Assembly: GCA_030528885.1 (NCBI GenBank) | Contig: JAUMXY010000001.1 | Coordinates: 38,198-102,197, forward strand | Source: Bacteroidales bacterium | Lineage (GTDB): Bacteria > Bacteroidota > Bacteroidia > Bacteroidales > Bacteroidaceae | Reading direction: 5' to 3' | DNA: 64,000 nt | Part shown: one piece after another, positions 46,408 through 55,548 of the stretch | How the letters are laid out: each line of letters opens with the position of its first letter | Position numbering within the stretch: the first letter of the stretch is position 1 | The notes under the pieces: generated by a model | The model's input: only the letters and a program-made list of their open reading frames with translations | Told to the model about the DNA's origin: nothing | Databases searched by the model: none | Program-made: the position numbers and the translations under genes

Positions 46408-46551
46408 TGCCGCTTTTTTGGGCAACACATAGGCTCATGTGGAAATGTGGGTCATCGTGTGATGGCGAATTAAGCGCTCAGTGCAGATTCGAAAACGCTT
46501 TTTGGATTTGCAGCAAAAGACTTAATTTATAGTAACACAAAAACAAGAAAA

Positions 46552-47157
46552 ATGAGAGAAATTACAATCAATGCTCAGGCTCGTACAGAGTTTGGCAAGA
46601 AGGCAAGCAAAGAGCTTCGCCGCGCAGGTCAGATTCCTGCAGTGTTCTACGGAGTTGAGAAGGATGAGAAGGGACTTCCTGTAGCAAAGTCTATCCAGAT
46701 TTCAGAGAAGGAACTGGCAAAGCTCCTTTATACTCCAAATGTATATATTGTAAACCTCGTTGTTGAAGGCACACCGGTTAAGGCTATCCTCAAGGACCTT
46801 CAGTGCGATTTCGTTACAGACCGTCCTGTACACGTAGACTTTTATCAGATTACAGAAGATAAGCCTGTTGTATTCGAAATTCCTGTCAAGTTGAACGGTC
46901 TTGCAGAAGGTGTACGTGCCGGTGGTAAGCTCGCTCTCAATGTTCGCAAGCTTGCAGTGAAGGCGCTTTACACTCAGTTCCCTGACACTCTTGATATTGA
47001 TGTGACAAGCCTTGGACTTGGCAAGTCAATGAAGGTTGGTGCTCTTTCTTATGAAGGTCTCGAAATCATCACTTCTAAGGAAGTTGTTGTTTGCGCAGTT
47101 CGTATGACTCGTGCTGCTCGTGCTGCACAGGCTGAAGCTGCAGCTGGCAAAAAATAA
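46552..47157 (+). CDS. rplY: 50S ribosomal protein L25/general stress protein Ctc
   Basis: L25 binds 5S rRNA. The 201-residue product is of the two-domain CTC type. The first part has TEFGKKASKELRRAGQIPAVFYG and the middle has KDLQCDFVTDRPVHVDFYQI (both typical of L25). The second domain (VNLVVEGTPV, LNGLAEGVRAGGKLALNVRKL) ends in an Ala-rich tail. A consensus promoter lies 150 bp upstream. A strong terminator-like hairpin at 47176-47225 separates it from pth. Confidence 0.96.
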   Translation: MREITINAQARTEFGKKASKELRRAGQIPAVFYGVEKDEKGLPVAKSIQISEKELAKLLYTPNVYIVNLVVEGTPVKAILKDLQCDFVTDRPVHVDFYQITEDKPVVFEIPVKLNGLAEGVRAGGKLALNVRKLAVKALYTQFPDTLDIDVTSLGLGKSMKVGALSYEGLEIITSKEVVVCAVRMTRAARAAQAEAAAGKK

Positions 47158-47175
47158 TCATAGAAATTTAATGAT

Positions 47176-47225
47176 AAAAAAGAGGGTGTATCATAGTCAT
47201 GTGACTTTTGATACACCCTCTTTTT
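47176..47225. terminator. Terminator between rplY and pth
   Basis: The arms AAAAAGAGGGTGTATCA and TGATACACCCTCTTTTT form a 17-bp stem with a T-run at the right end. It starts 19 bp beyond the rplY stop. Confidence 0.9.
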
Positions 47226-47288
47226 CTGCAATTTATGTGGTTGATAGACTTGTTTCGGCGTACAAAGCCGGAGTTGGCAGATTGTAGT

Positions 47289-47852
47289 ATGAAGTATTTG
47301 ATTGTTGGTTTAGGCAATATTGGCGATGAGTATGTTGGAACTCGTCATAATATAGGTTTCCATATCATCGATGCATTTGCCGATAAGCAAAATGCTGTTT
47401 GGGCAGACAAGCGCTATGGCGCCATTGCAAAGACTCGAGTGAAGAATGCGGAACTGATTCTTTTGAAGCCGTCTACGTTTATGAATTTGTCGGGGCAGGC
47501 CGTACGCTATTGGGCGCAGCAGGAGAAAATACCCGTGGAGAACATCCTTGTCATTGTTGATGATTTGAGTCTTCCCGTTGCAAAAGTCAGAATGCGTGGC
47601 AATGGGAGTGCGGGTGGACATAACGGGTTGAAAAACATTGAGTCCTGCATGATGACGCAGAATTATGCTCGTATCAAGTTTGGAATAGGTAATGATTTTC
47701 CCAAAGGTGCGCAGGTGGATTTCGTGCTGGGAACTTTCAGCGACGAAGACAATAAGCTGATTGGCGAGAAGATGGAGTATGTGGGTGACATGATTAAAAG
47801 TTTTTGTCTGCAAGGTCTGGCTCGCACGATGAATCAATATAATAAAAAGTGA
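47289..47852 (+). CDS. pth: Peptidyl-tRNA hydrolase
   Basis: Pth recycles tRNAs by cutting peptidyl-tRNA released early. The 187-residue protein has [22 protein letters not shown] with the catalytic His in TRHN. The other conserved pieces are FMNLSGQAV and [20 protein letters not shown] followed by GHNGLKNI. I chose the ATG at 47289; an upstream frame from 47208 would be translated out of the rplY terminator. It precedes the S4-domain gene by 75 bp. Confidence 0.95.
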   Translation: MKYLIVGLGNIGDEYVGTRHNIGFHIIDAFADKQNAVWADKRYGAIAKTRVKNAELILLKPSTFMNLSGQAVRYWAQQEKIPVENILVIVDDLSLPVAKVRMRGNGSAGGHNGLKNIESCMMTQNYARIKFGIGNDFPKGAQVDFVLGTFSDEDNKLIGEKMEYVGDMIKSFCLQGLARTMNQYNKK

Positions 47853-47927
47853 ACAACGTGTTGGGCGATTGGGAAGTGGTGAGGTTAGGCTCAATTCGCA
47901 ATGGCGCAATATTCTGAAGAGTAGGAA

Positions 47928-48383
47928 ATGGAAGCTCGATTGGACAAATGGCTATGGGCGGCACGTATCTTCAAGACACGTACTATTGCCGCAGATGCGT
48001 GTAAAAATGGACGCATATCTATTGCTGGCGTGAAGCAGAAAGCGTCTAAAATGATAAAAGAAGGAGATGTGATAGAGGTGCGAAAGCCTCCTATTACTTA
48101 TTCTTTCAAGGTGCTCAAGGCTATCCAGAACAGGGTGGGGGCAAAGCTCGTGCCTGAAGTTTTGGAGAATGTGACGACGAAAGAGCAGCTAGAACTTCTG
48201 GAAATGAATCGTATCAGTGGATTTGTTGGGCGTGCGCGCGGAACAGGCCGTCCGACTAAAAAAGAACGGCGTGACCTTGACGATTTTATCCAGCCGTCTT
48301 TCTTCGGCGATTTCGACTTTGATTTTGATGACGACGATGATGAAGAGGACGGGATGGCAGGGCTCTATCCTGAGGAGGAATAA
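47928..48383 (+). CDS. hslR: S4-domain heat-shock-type RNA-binding protein (Hsp15-like)
   Basis: The 151-residue protein has an S4 RNA-binding domain (RLDKWLWAARIFKTRTIAAD, then GRISIAGVKQKASKMIKEGD) matching Hsp15, which binds free 50S subunits still carrying a nascent chain. A basic stretch GRPTKKERRDLDDF and a very acidic tail (FDFDFDDDDDEED) follow. It lies after pth on the same strand. Confidence 0.9.
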   Translation: MEARLDKWLWAARIFKTRTIAADACKNGRISIAGVKQKASKMIKEGDVIEVRKPPITYSFKVLKAIQNRVGAKLVPEVLENVTTKEQLELLEMNRISGFVGRARGTGRPTKKERRDLDDFIQPSFFGDFDFDFDDDDDEEDGMAGLYPEEE

Positions 48384-48433
48384 GCTGTTTTTTGAATACT
48401 ATAACATCTTCTGAACGAGTGGACTATATGCTG

Positions 48434-48485
48434 TAACTGCGATGCGCCCCATGTCGACCAATCGACATGGGGCGCATCGCAGTTA
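48434..48485. repeat. Perfect 24-bp inverted repeat
   Basis: The two arms (48434-48457 and 48462-48485) are perfectly complementary with a four-base loop. It lies 51 bp after the hslR stop and before the convergent pepT gene. No T-run follows, so it is not a standard terminator; perhaps it is a RNA end-stabiliser or binding site. Confidence 0.9.
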
Positions 48486-48523
48486 TAAGCGTTCTTTTTG
48501 TGACATTGACATGTGCTCGCAAT

Positions 48524-48599
48524 CTCTCCAGTACCTCCGAAGAGGTACTGGAGTACCGCCTAGGAGGTATTTGAGTACCTCTTCGGAGGTACTGGGGAG
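48524..48599. repeat. Triple palindrome with AGTACCTC cores
   Basis: Arms of 26 bases (48524-48549 and 48574-48599) match with one difference. Each arm is itself a palindrome (AGTACCTC-N4-GAGGTACT), and the loop holds a third, imperfect one (GTACCGCCTAGGAGGTAT). The design is like the dispersed triple repeats but the sequence is different. Confidence 0.85.
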
Positions 48600-48618
48600 G
48601 TTGCGGGGCACTTGTGTG

Positions 48619-49842
48619 TTATATTCCAAGCTTTTGTTCTGCAATCTGGCAGATGTTGACGATTGTCATCATAGCCTTTTCGAGGCTTTGCACGGGGCAG
48701 AATTCGTGAGGACCATGGAAGTTGAGTCCGCCGGCGAAGATGTTGGGGCATGGCAATCCCATGAAAGAGAGTTGGGCGCCATCGGTTCCGCCGCGAATGG
48801 CTTTTACTTTAGGGACAGCTCCAGTTTGGGCGATGGCTTGCTTGGCAATGTCGATGATGTACATCTTGTCTTCTATCTTCTCGCGCATGTTATAGTATTG
48901 GTCTTTCAACTCAAGCATGGCGATGTTGCCGTATTTGTCGTTGATGGCCTCTACGGCTTCTGTCATTTCTGATTTCCGGCTTTCGAAATATTCTCGGTCG
49001 TGGTCGCGTATGATGAAAGACAGCTGCGCTTTTTCCACTGTTCCGCTGATGTTGGTGAGGTGAAAAAAACCTTCGTACCCCTCCGTTGTTTCAGGAGTTT
49101 CGTCGGCTGGAAGCATGCCGACGAGTTCTGTGGCTATGCGGACAGCATTCACCATTTTCTCTTTTGCGTACCCTGGGTGTACAGAACAACCGTTGATGGT
49201 TATCTTAGCGGAAGCCGCGTTGAAGTTTTCAAATTCTATCTCACCAACTTCACTTCCATCCATTGTGTAGGCGAAGTCACATCCAAACTTCTCTACGTCA
49301 AAGTGATGGGCGCCAAGTCCAATCTCTTCGTCGGGATTGAAACCGACGCGGATTTTCCCGTGCTTTATTTCAGGGTGCTGCAGCAGGTAAACCATGGCTT
49401 GTACAATTTCAGCTATGCCGGCCTTGTCATCAGCGCCTAGCAGCGTGGTGCCATCGGTTATGATGAGGTCTTCTCCTACGTGGTCAAGCAGTTCGGGAAA
49501 TTTGGTCGGGGACGTAATGAGGCTGTCATTCAGAACGATATCCCCTCCGTCGTAGTTCTTTACAATGCGTGGCCGTACATTCGCTCCTGATGCGTCAGGG
49601 CTTGTGTCCATGTGGGCGATGAAGCCAATGGTCGGCACCTTTTTGTCGGTGTTGGAGGGTAATGTGGCGTATAGGTATCCCAGTTCGTCAAGCTCTACAT
49701 CTTGCAACCCTTCTTTTATGAGTTCTTCTTTGAGATGCTGTGCAAAGACTCGCTGCTTCTCTGTCGAAGGCGTTGTATTGGTCTCCTCGGATGATTGCGT
49801 GTCGAATGATACGTAATTTAAGAATCTTTCTGTAATTTCCAT
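48619..49842 (-). CDS. pepT: Peptidase T (tripeptidase)
   Basis: PepT is a zinc-dependent aminotripeptidase of family M20B acting in the cytoplasm. The 407-residue protein has [12 protein letters not shown] with the first metal His/Asp, [23 protein letters not shown] and [12 protein letters not shown], all in family order. The C-terminal [19 protein letters not shown] is also conserved. It is convergent with hslR; the intervening region holds two palindromes. Confidence 0.95.
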   Translation of the reverse strand: MEITERFLNYVSFDTQSSEETNTTPSTEKQRVFAQHLKEELIKEGLQDVELDELGYLYATLPSNTDKKVPTIGFIAHMDTSPDASGANVRPRIVKNYDGGDIVLNDSLITSPTKFPELLDHVGEDLIITDGTTLLGADDKAGIAEIVQAMVYLLQHPEIKHGKIRVGFNPDEEIGLGAHHFDVEKFGCDFAYTMDGSEVGEIEFENFNAASAKITINGCSVHPGYAKEKMVNAVRIATELVGMLPADETPETTEGYEGFFHLTNISGTVEKAQLSFIIRDHDREYFESRKSEMTEAVEAINDKYGNIAMLELKDQYYNMREKIEDKMYIIDIAKQAIAQTGAVPKVKAIRGGTDGAQLSFMGLPCPNIFAGGLNFHGPHEFCPVQSLEKAMMTIVNICQIAEQKLGI

Positions 49843-50126
49843 GCTATATGATTATTTGCGGTTTGGTTACGGAATGTATAAATATTTGATGAACCTAATG
49901 GTAAACGGCATGGATGTTTGTGCGTTTTTTAAGATGCTTTTGATTTTTAAGGCGCTTGTTTGCCATGCTATTTTGCTTTTGGCTCTTCTTTTGAATGCGA
50001 ATTTAAGGAAAAAACTTTGGATATGTGTTTGTTATCCGTAAATTATTGTTAACTTTGTCCAAATTTTGTGATTTTTAATAAAATAAAATATCTCTGTTTT
50101 CCGTTATAAATACATGACGTAATGGA
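49843..50126. other. Intergenic region upstream of the exopolysaccharide locus
   Basis: These 284 bases between divergent genes are A/T-rich and hold the exopolysaccharide promoter (50028-50057) and a leader of about 60 bases. No UpxY-like antiterminator gene is present. Confidence 0.65.
50028..50057 (+). promoter_or_regulatory. Promoter of the exopolysaccharide locus, TTTG-N18-TAACTTTG
   Basis: The -33 TTTG (50028-50031) and -7 TAACTTTG (50050-50057) are 18 bases apart, a near-perfect match to the consensus. The first gene starts about 60-70 bases downstream. Confidence 0.78.
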
Positions 50127-50750
50127 ATGAAGAGAGAGATGAACTTAGAAATGGAATCTGCAAATATAGATGGAATGAATGGACTTGAGAGGGGATTGAA
50201 GCGTGTGGGTGATGTGGTAGGTGCAATTCTTTTATTAATTTTATTGTCTCCTGTTTTCCTTTATATCTACCTCAGGCAGAAACTGAGTGTTAAAGGACCG
50301 GCAATCTATAGCCAGGAGCGCATTGGCAAAGGAGGGAAGACCTTCTTGATTTATAAGTTTCGTACTATGGTTGTTGATGCGGAAAAGGATGGAACCCCTT
50401 TGTTGGAGCAGGCTGATGACCCTCGCCTGACAGAGTTCGGGAAGTCTCTGCGCAAATGCCATTTGGATGAACTTCCGCAAATATGGAATGTCCTGAAAGG
50501 CGACATGTCTTTTGTGGGGTATAGACCTGAACGAAAGTATTTTATAGATCAGATAATGATACACAATCCAGATTATCAGCTGCTGTATAAGACCGCTCCG
50601 GGTATCACGTCAATGGCTGCTATCAAGAATGGCTATACCGATACGATGGAAAAGATGCTGGTGAGGCTTGACATGGACCTTGAGTATTTGAGGAACCGTA
50701 GCTTGATGCTCGATTGGAAGATTATATTTCAAACATTATTTAATTTCTAA
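50127..50750 (+). CDS. Undecaprenyl-phosphate sugar phosphotransferase (initiating)
   Basis: The 207-residue protein is of the short bacterial sugar transferase type (PF02397), which puts the first sugar phosphate on undecaprenyl phosphate. It has one membrane segment (GAILLLILLSPVFLYIYL) and the family segments IYSQERIGKGGKTFLIYKFR, LRKCHLDELPQIWNVLKGDM and FVGYRPERKYF. A second ATG at 50139 is possible. It heads the exopolysaccharide locus. Confidence 0.9.
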   Translation: MKREMNLEMESANIDGMNGLERGLKRVGDVVGAILLLILLSPVFLYIYLRQKLSVKGPAIYSQERIGKGGKTFLIYKFRTMVVDAEKDGTPLLEQADDPRLTEFGKSLRKCHLDELPQIWNVLKGDMSFVGYRPERKYFIDQIMIHNPDYQLLYKTAPGITSMAAIKNGYTDTMEKMLVRLDMDLEYLRNRSLMLDWKIIFQTLFNF

Positions 50751-50767
50751 ATATTAGAATATCAATC

Positions 50768-53326
50768 ATGAAGCGCTCTTTAATCAAGAAACTTCTTTTT
50801 GTTGTTAGTTCTATTGTGATGTGTTTACCTGCTTATTCACAGTCGATGACAGATGAGCAGGTTATCAGTTTTGTGCAGCAAGAGACGGAAAAAGGGTCCA
50901 CTCAACAGCAGATTGTGAGCAAGCTGTTGCGGCGTGGAGTGACTACCTCGCAGTTGCGTCAGATACGTAAGAAATATGAGGCTGAGCAGGCAAATTTGGG
51001 CGCGTCAGATTTGACAGGAAGAGATGCTCAAAAAACTCCCAACAGGCTGCGTCAGGAGCGTCAGGAGAGGGGAGAAGCATATCAGATGAGAAACCAATAC
51101 ATGCTTCAATCTCAATTCCGTGTCCAGAATCGTAATTATGGAACAAGAGCAGAGCGTGAGCAGGCCTTAGGCGAAGAAATCGCATTTATGGATATTGACT
51201 CGCTGATTTATTATCAGAATATGTTTGAAGAGGAAACTCCTGTGTTTGGTCGTAACATATTCAACAACCAAATGCTTACGTTTCAGCCCAATATGAATAT
51301 GGCAACTCCAGCCAACTACCGTTTAGGAGCTGGCGATGAGGTTATTATTGATGTTTGGGGCGCATCGCAGGAAAGTTTCATGGAGACGATATCTCCTGAT
51401 GGAGTTGTGGTGGTAGAAGGAGTTGGACCATGCAAAATTGGAGGAATGAGCGTTGCTGAAGCAACTTCATACCTGAGAACACGATTAGGTCAGTTCTATT
51501 CAGACTCTAACATCGAACTTTCTGTTGGCACCACTCGTAGCATTCAGGTGCAAGTGATGGGAGAGGTGAATATGCCAGGAACCTATACGCTGAGTTCTCT
51601 CTCTTCGGCGTTTAATGCGCTTTATGCAGCAGGAGGCATCAGTGATATCGGTACACTCCGCGACATCAAGGTGTATCGCCAAGGAAAGGTTATATCAACG
51701 ATTGACGTTTATGACTACATCCTTCATGGCAATACAAAGGGCGATGTGATGCTTGCGGACAATGATGTTATCGTTGTTGGTGCGTATGACGCTCTGGTGC
51801 AGATAACAGGAAAAGTAAAGCGACCAATGTTTTACGAGATGAAGAAGAATGAGAGCTTGTCAACCATTCTGGATTATTCAGGCGGTTTCACAGGCGATGC
51901 CTACAAGAAGAACATCCGTGTTGTTCGCAAAAATGGTGCTGAGTATTCTGTCCATACGGTGGGCGAATTCGACTGGAGCAGCTTCTATCTGACGGATGGC
52001 GATTCTGTTCAGGTGGACAGCGTTATAGCTCGCTACTCCAATATGGTAGAGATACGTGGTGCCGTGTTCCATAGCGGTATGTATCAGATGGATGGGCATA
52101 TCAATACAGTGAGGGAACTTGTCAAGGCTGCAGAGGGACTTCGTGAAGACGCTTTTACGGCACGTGCTGTTATGCATCGTCAGAAAGAGGACTTGACTCT
52201 TGAGGTGCTTGCTGTGGACATCAAGGGAATTATGGATGGAGCTGTTGCTGATATCCCGCTTCGGAAAAATGACGTGCTTTTCATCCCAAGTAAACTTGAT
52301 ATGGAGGGAGAACGTACTTTCTCAATAACAGGAGAGGTGCACTATCCAGGTGTCTATGTCTATGCAGACAATACGGCTTTGGAAGATTTGGTGTTGCAGG
52401 CAGGAGGTTTGACAGAGGCTGCGTCTTCTGTGAAAGTGGATGTTTATCGTCGTATAGAGGATGCGGTTTCATTGGAAGATACAGAGGAGTTGACCCAGAC
52501 ATTTACCTTTGCCTTGAAGGATGGTTTTGTGATTGATGGTGAGCCTGGCTTTATCTTACAGCCTTTTGACCAGGTTGTAGTAAGAAAAGCCCCTTCTTAT
52601 GCAGAGCAGCAGAATGTGGAAATCTCTGGTTCTGTGAATTTTGCTGGTTCGTATGCCATGTCGAATAAGAATTATAAGCTGAGTGATCTCGTCAATGCTG
52701 CAGGTGGATTGAGTTCTTTGGGTTATGCCAAAGGAGCTCGGCTTGAGCGTCGAATGACAGAGGAAGAGCGTCGGCAGCAAGAAGAATCATTGAAAGCAGC
52801 GCAGATTGCATTGTACGAAGAGTCTATGCAGACAGATAATAGAAATTTTGATTTGAATCGAGCAGACTCTTTGTTGCAGATGAAGCTGGATGTGGGCAAT
52901 ACGTATCCTGTTGCCATAGACTTGGAGGAAGCTATGGCAAATCCTGGAGGTGAAGAAGATATTGTGTTGCGTCAAGGTGACCGACTTGTCATTCCTCAGT
53001 ATTCTTCTACGGTAAAGATTACAGGCGATGTGATGTATCCAATTTCTATGAATTACAAAGAAGGGGAATCATTGAACTATTACATCAAGCGTGCTGGTGG
53101 TTATGGGGATAATGCCCGTAAGAGCCGTGTGTATGCTATTTATATGAACGGTTCGGTTGAATTGCTCAGCCATTCAAGCAAGAAAGCTGTGCAGCCGGGA
53201 TGTACGATCGTTGTTCCATCAAAGGAACGAAAGGATAAGATGACGACTGCTGAATACGCAGCAATGGGTACATCTGCTGCATCAATAGCAACAATGATGG
53301 TAACAATAGCCAATATCCTTAAATAA
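50768..53326 (+). CDS. Outer-membrane polysaccharide export protein (Wza-like) with several SLBB domains
   Basis: The 852-residue protein has a signal peptide ending in YSQS (about residue 24), a Gln/Arg-rich N-terminal part, and the polysaccharide export domain (YRLGAGDEVIIDVWGASQES). It then has repeated SLBB segments, for example VMGEVNMPGTYTLSSLSSAF, ITGEVHYPGVYVYADNTALE and ITGDVMYPISMNYKEGESLN. A hydrophobic tail ends the protein. It should form the outer-membrane exit for the polymer. It is longer than typical Wza, as in other Bacteroidota. Confidence 0.92.
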   Translation: MKRSLIKKLLFVVSSIVMCLPAYSQSMTDEQVISFVQQETEKGSTQQQIVSKLLRRGVTTSQLRQIRKKYEAEQANLGASDLTGRDAQKTPNRLRQERQERGEAYQMRNQYMLQSQFRVQNRNYGTRAEREQALGEEIAFMDIDSLIYYQNMFEEETPVFGRNIFNNQMLTFQPNMNMATPANYRLGAGDEVIIDVWGASQESFMETISPDGVVVVEGVGPCKIGGMSVAEATSYLRTRLGQFYSDSNIELSVGTTRSIQVQVMGEVNMPGTYTLSSLSSAFNALYAAGGISDIGTLRDIKVYRQGKVISTIDVYDYILHGNTKGDVMLADNDVIVVGAYDALVQITGKVKRPMFYEMKKNESLSTILDYSGGFTGDAYKKNIRVVRKNGAEYSVHTVGEFDWSSFYLTDGDSVQVDSVIARYSNMVEIRGAVFHSGMYQMDGHINTVRELVKAAEGLREDAFTARAVMHRQKEDLTLEVLAVDIKGIMDGAVADIPLRKNDVLFIPSKLDMEGERTFSITGEVHYPGVYVYADNTALEDLVLQAGGLTEAASSVKVDVYRRIEDAVSLEDTEELTQTFTFALKDGFVIDGEPGFILQPFDQVVVRKAPSYAEQQNVEISGSVNFAGSYAMSNKNYKLSDLVNAAGGLSSLGYAKGARLERRMTEEERRQQEESLKAAQIALYEESMQTDNRNFDLNRADSLLQMKLDVGNTYPVAIDLEEAMANPGGEEDIVLRQGDRLVIPQYSSTVKITGDVMYPISMNYKEGESLNYYIKRAGGYGDNARKSRVYAIYMNGSVELLSHSSKKAVQPGCTIVVPSKERKDKMTTAEYAAMGTSAASIATMMVTIANILK

Positions 53327-53340
53327 TAGCTAAGTTGAAA

Positions 53341-54444
53341 ATGAGCGGGAAATACGATTTTCTGATTGTTGGCACAGGACTGTTCGGGGCTGTGTCTGCC
53401 TATCTCCTGAAGAAAAAGGGGCGCTCTGTTTTGTTGATTGATAAGCGGAACCATGTTGGTGGCAATGTTTACACGAAGAATGTAAATGGCATCAACGTGC
53501 ATCAGTATGGAGCTCATATCTTCCATACAAGCAATAAGGATGTATGGCAGTTTGTAAATAGTTTTGTGGAATTCAATCGATATACCAATTCGCCTGTTGC
53601 AAACTATAAAGGAAGACTGTATAATCTTCCTTTCAATATGAATACCTTTTATCAGATGTGGGGAGTGAAAACGCCAGAAGAAGCTAAGACGAAGATAGAA
53701 GAGCAGAAGGCAGAGTATCATATTGAAAATCCGAAGAATCTGGAAGAACAGGCTATAAGCCTCATAGGCAAGGATATCTATGAAACCCTCATCAAAGGCT
53801 ATACACAAAAGCAATGGGGGCGTAAGTGTACAGACCTTCCCGCTTTCATCATTCAGCGTTTGCCTGTGCGTTTTACATTTGATAATAACTATTTCAACGA
53901 TAAGTATCAGGGAATTCCTGAAGGTGGCTATACAGCCCTTATCGAGAGAATGTTGGAGGGCTGCGATGTGCGGCTGGGGGTTGATTATTTTGACCGGAAA
54001 GAAGAATTAGATGCGCTCGCCGACCGCATTATTTACACGGGGGAGATAGACCGTTACTTTAATTATCAGTATGGGCATCTCCAATACCGCACAGTAACAT
54101 TCGAAACAGAATTGCTGGAAGGGGTAGAGAATTATCAAGGTAATGCTGTCGTAAACTATACAGACGCAGAAACGCCTTATACACGCATTATAGAGCATAA
54201 GCATTTTGAATATGGCACTCAACCAGATACCGTTATCTCTAAGGAGTATAGCAAAGAATGGCAACCGGGTGATGAACCATATTATCCAGTAAATGACACG
54301 AGGAACATGGAACTTTATGCTAGATACAAGGCACTTGCCGATATGCAGGAAAACGTTATTTTTGGTGGTCGCCTGGCTGAGTATAAGTATTATGACATGC
54401 ATAAGGTGATAGAAAGAGCAATGGAAGTTATTGGTGAAATTTAA
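53341..54444 (+). CDS. glf: UDP-galactopyranose mutase
   Basis: Glf turns UDP-galactopyranose into UDP-galactofuranose using FAD. The 367-residue protein has the dinucleotide-binding FLIVGTGLFGAVSAYLLKKK. It also has LLIDKRNHVGGNVYTKN, YGAHIFHTSNKDVWQFV and the C-terminal FGGRLAEYKYYDMHKVIERA. It implies that the polymer contains galactofuranose. The ATG at 53341 was preferred to an upstream TTG; the end overlaps the region before the Wzz gene. Confidence 0.96.
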   Translation: MSGKYDFLIVGTGLFGAVSAYLLKKKGRSVLLIDKRNHVGGNVYTKNVNGINVHQYGAHIFHTSNKDVWQFVNSFVEFNRYTNSPVANYKGRLYNLPFNMNTFYQMWGVKTPEEAKTKIEEQKAEYHIENPKNLEEQAISLIGKDIYETLIKGYTQKQWGRKCTDLPAFIIQRLPVRFTFDNNYFNDKYQGIPEGGYTALIERMLEGCDVRLGVDYFDRKEELDALADRIIYTGEIDRYFNYQYGHLQYRTVTFETELLEGVENYQGNAVVNYTDAETPYTRIIEHKHFEYGTQPDTVISKEYSKEWQPGDEPYYPVNDTRNMELYARYKALADMQENVIFGGRLAEYKYYDMHKVIERAMEVIGEI

Positions 54445-54454
54445 TAGCAATAAT

Positions 54455-55540
54455 ATGAAAGAGAAAGGAACAGAAGATGTTATAGATTTGCGTGAGATTG
54501 TAAAAGTTATCTATAAGAAAAGAAAGATGTTTGCATGGTCTCTGCCAATTGCATTTGTACTTTCTTGTATATGGATTTTGCCTCAGCCGCGTACCTATGT
54601 AACAAGTGTTACTTTAGCTCCAGAAATGACGGGAGAAATGACAGGAGGCGCCCTTGGCTCTATTGCTGCATCTTTTGGATTTAATTTAGGGGGAGGACAA
54701 ACTAACGATGCCATTTACCCTGCATTATATCCTGATTTGTTTGCTACGAATACTTTTATGATAAGTCTGCTTGATATTCAAGTGGAAACCATTGACGAAT
54801 CTGTAAAAACGGATTATTATACCTATCTGACAAAGCATCAGAAGAAGAATGTTTTAACAGCTCCTTTCATTTATGCAAAGAGAAAAATAAAAGCATTGAT
54901 GAAGGAAACCCCAAAAGGGAAGAGTATTGAGGGGGATGGAGGAATAAACCCCTATATGCCTTCAGAGGAGCAGGAGATGTTGTTGGAAGGTATGAAGAGC
55001 AATATAACCTGTGATGTGGATGTTAAGACAGAAATGATTGTGATAACAGTGCAGGATCAAGACCCATTGGTTTGTGCTATTATTGCAGATTCCGTATGTG
55101 GGCGTCTCCAGAAGTTTATTACAGATTATAGGACAAGCAAGGCACGGAATGATTATGCTTATTATAAGAATTTGACAAAAGAAGCTAAGGACGATTATGA
55201 GAAAGCGGTGGATGTTTATAGTGACTTTTGTGATGCAAATCGTAACACGATACTCCAATCGGCTCTTTCTAAAAGAGATAAGTTGGAGAATGATATGCAA
55301 ATTAAATTAAATACTTATAATGCGATGAGCACTCAGCTAGAAGCAAGTAAGGCAAAAGTACAGGAAAACACGCCTGCTTTTACAGTGTTGCAAAGTGCCT
55401 ATGTGCCAGTAAAGCCAGAAAAGCCAAAGCGTATGCTTTTTGTGGCGGGAATGCTTTTCCTTACTTTTTTAGGAACAATCTTCTACATGTTTAAAGAAGA
55501 TATAAAGAATCAGCTGATGCCCCCATCTAATAGAGGATAA
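54455..55540 (+). CDS. Wzz-type chain-length determinant protein
   Basis: The 361-residue protein begins with a cytoplasmic stretch and the Wzz motif DLREIVKVIYKKRKMF, then membrane segment SLPIAFVLSCIWILPQP. A long periplasmic coiled part follows and a second membrane segment comes near the C-terminus (RMLFVAGMLFLTFLGTIFYMF, in two pieces). It sets the polymer length together with the Wzy polymerase. No kinase domain is fused, and none is seen nearby. Confidence 0.88.
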   Translation: MKEKGTEDVIDLREIVKVIYKKRKMFAWSLPIAFVLSCIWILPQPRTYVTSVTLAPEMTGEMTGGALGSIAASFGFNLGGGQTNDAIYPALYPDLFATNTFMISLLDIQVETIDESVKTDYYTYLTKHQKKNVLTAPFIYAKRKIKALMKETPKGKSIEGDGGINPYMPSEEQEMLLEGMKSNITCDVDVKTEMIVITVQDQDPLVCAIIADSVCGRLQKFITDYRTSKARNDYAYYKNLTKEAKDDYEKAVDVYSDFCDANRNTILQSALSKRDKLENDMQIKLNTYNAMSTQLEASKAKVQENTPAFTVLQSAYVPVKPEKPKRMLFVAGMLFLTFLGTIFYMFKEDIKNQLMPPSNRG

Positions 55541-55548
55541 AATTATAG

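Noticed and set aside
46408..46551. tRNA gene in the rplY leader
   Set aside because: A TTCGAA-like piece occurs, but no acceptor stem, anticodon arm or T-loop pattern can be built around it.
48434..48485. Rho-independent terminator of hslR or pepT
   Set aside because: Neither side has a T-run; kept only as an inverted repeat.
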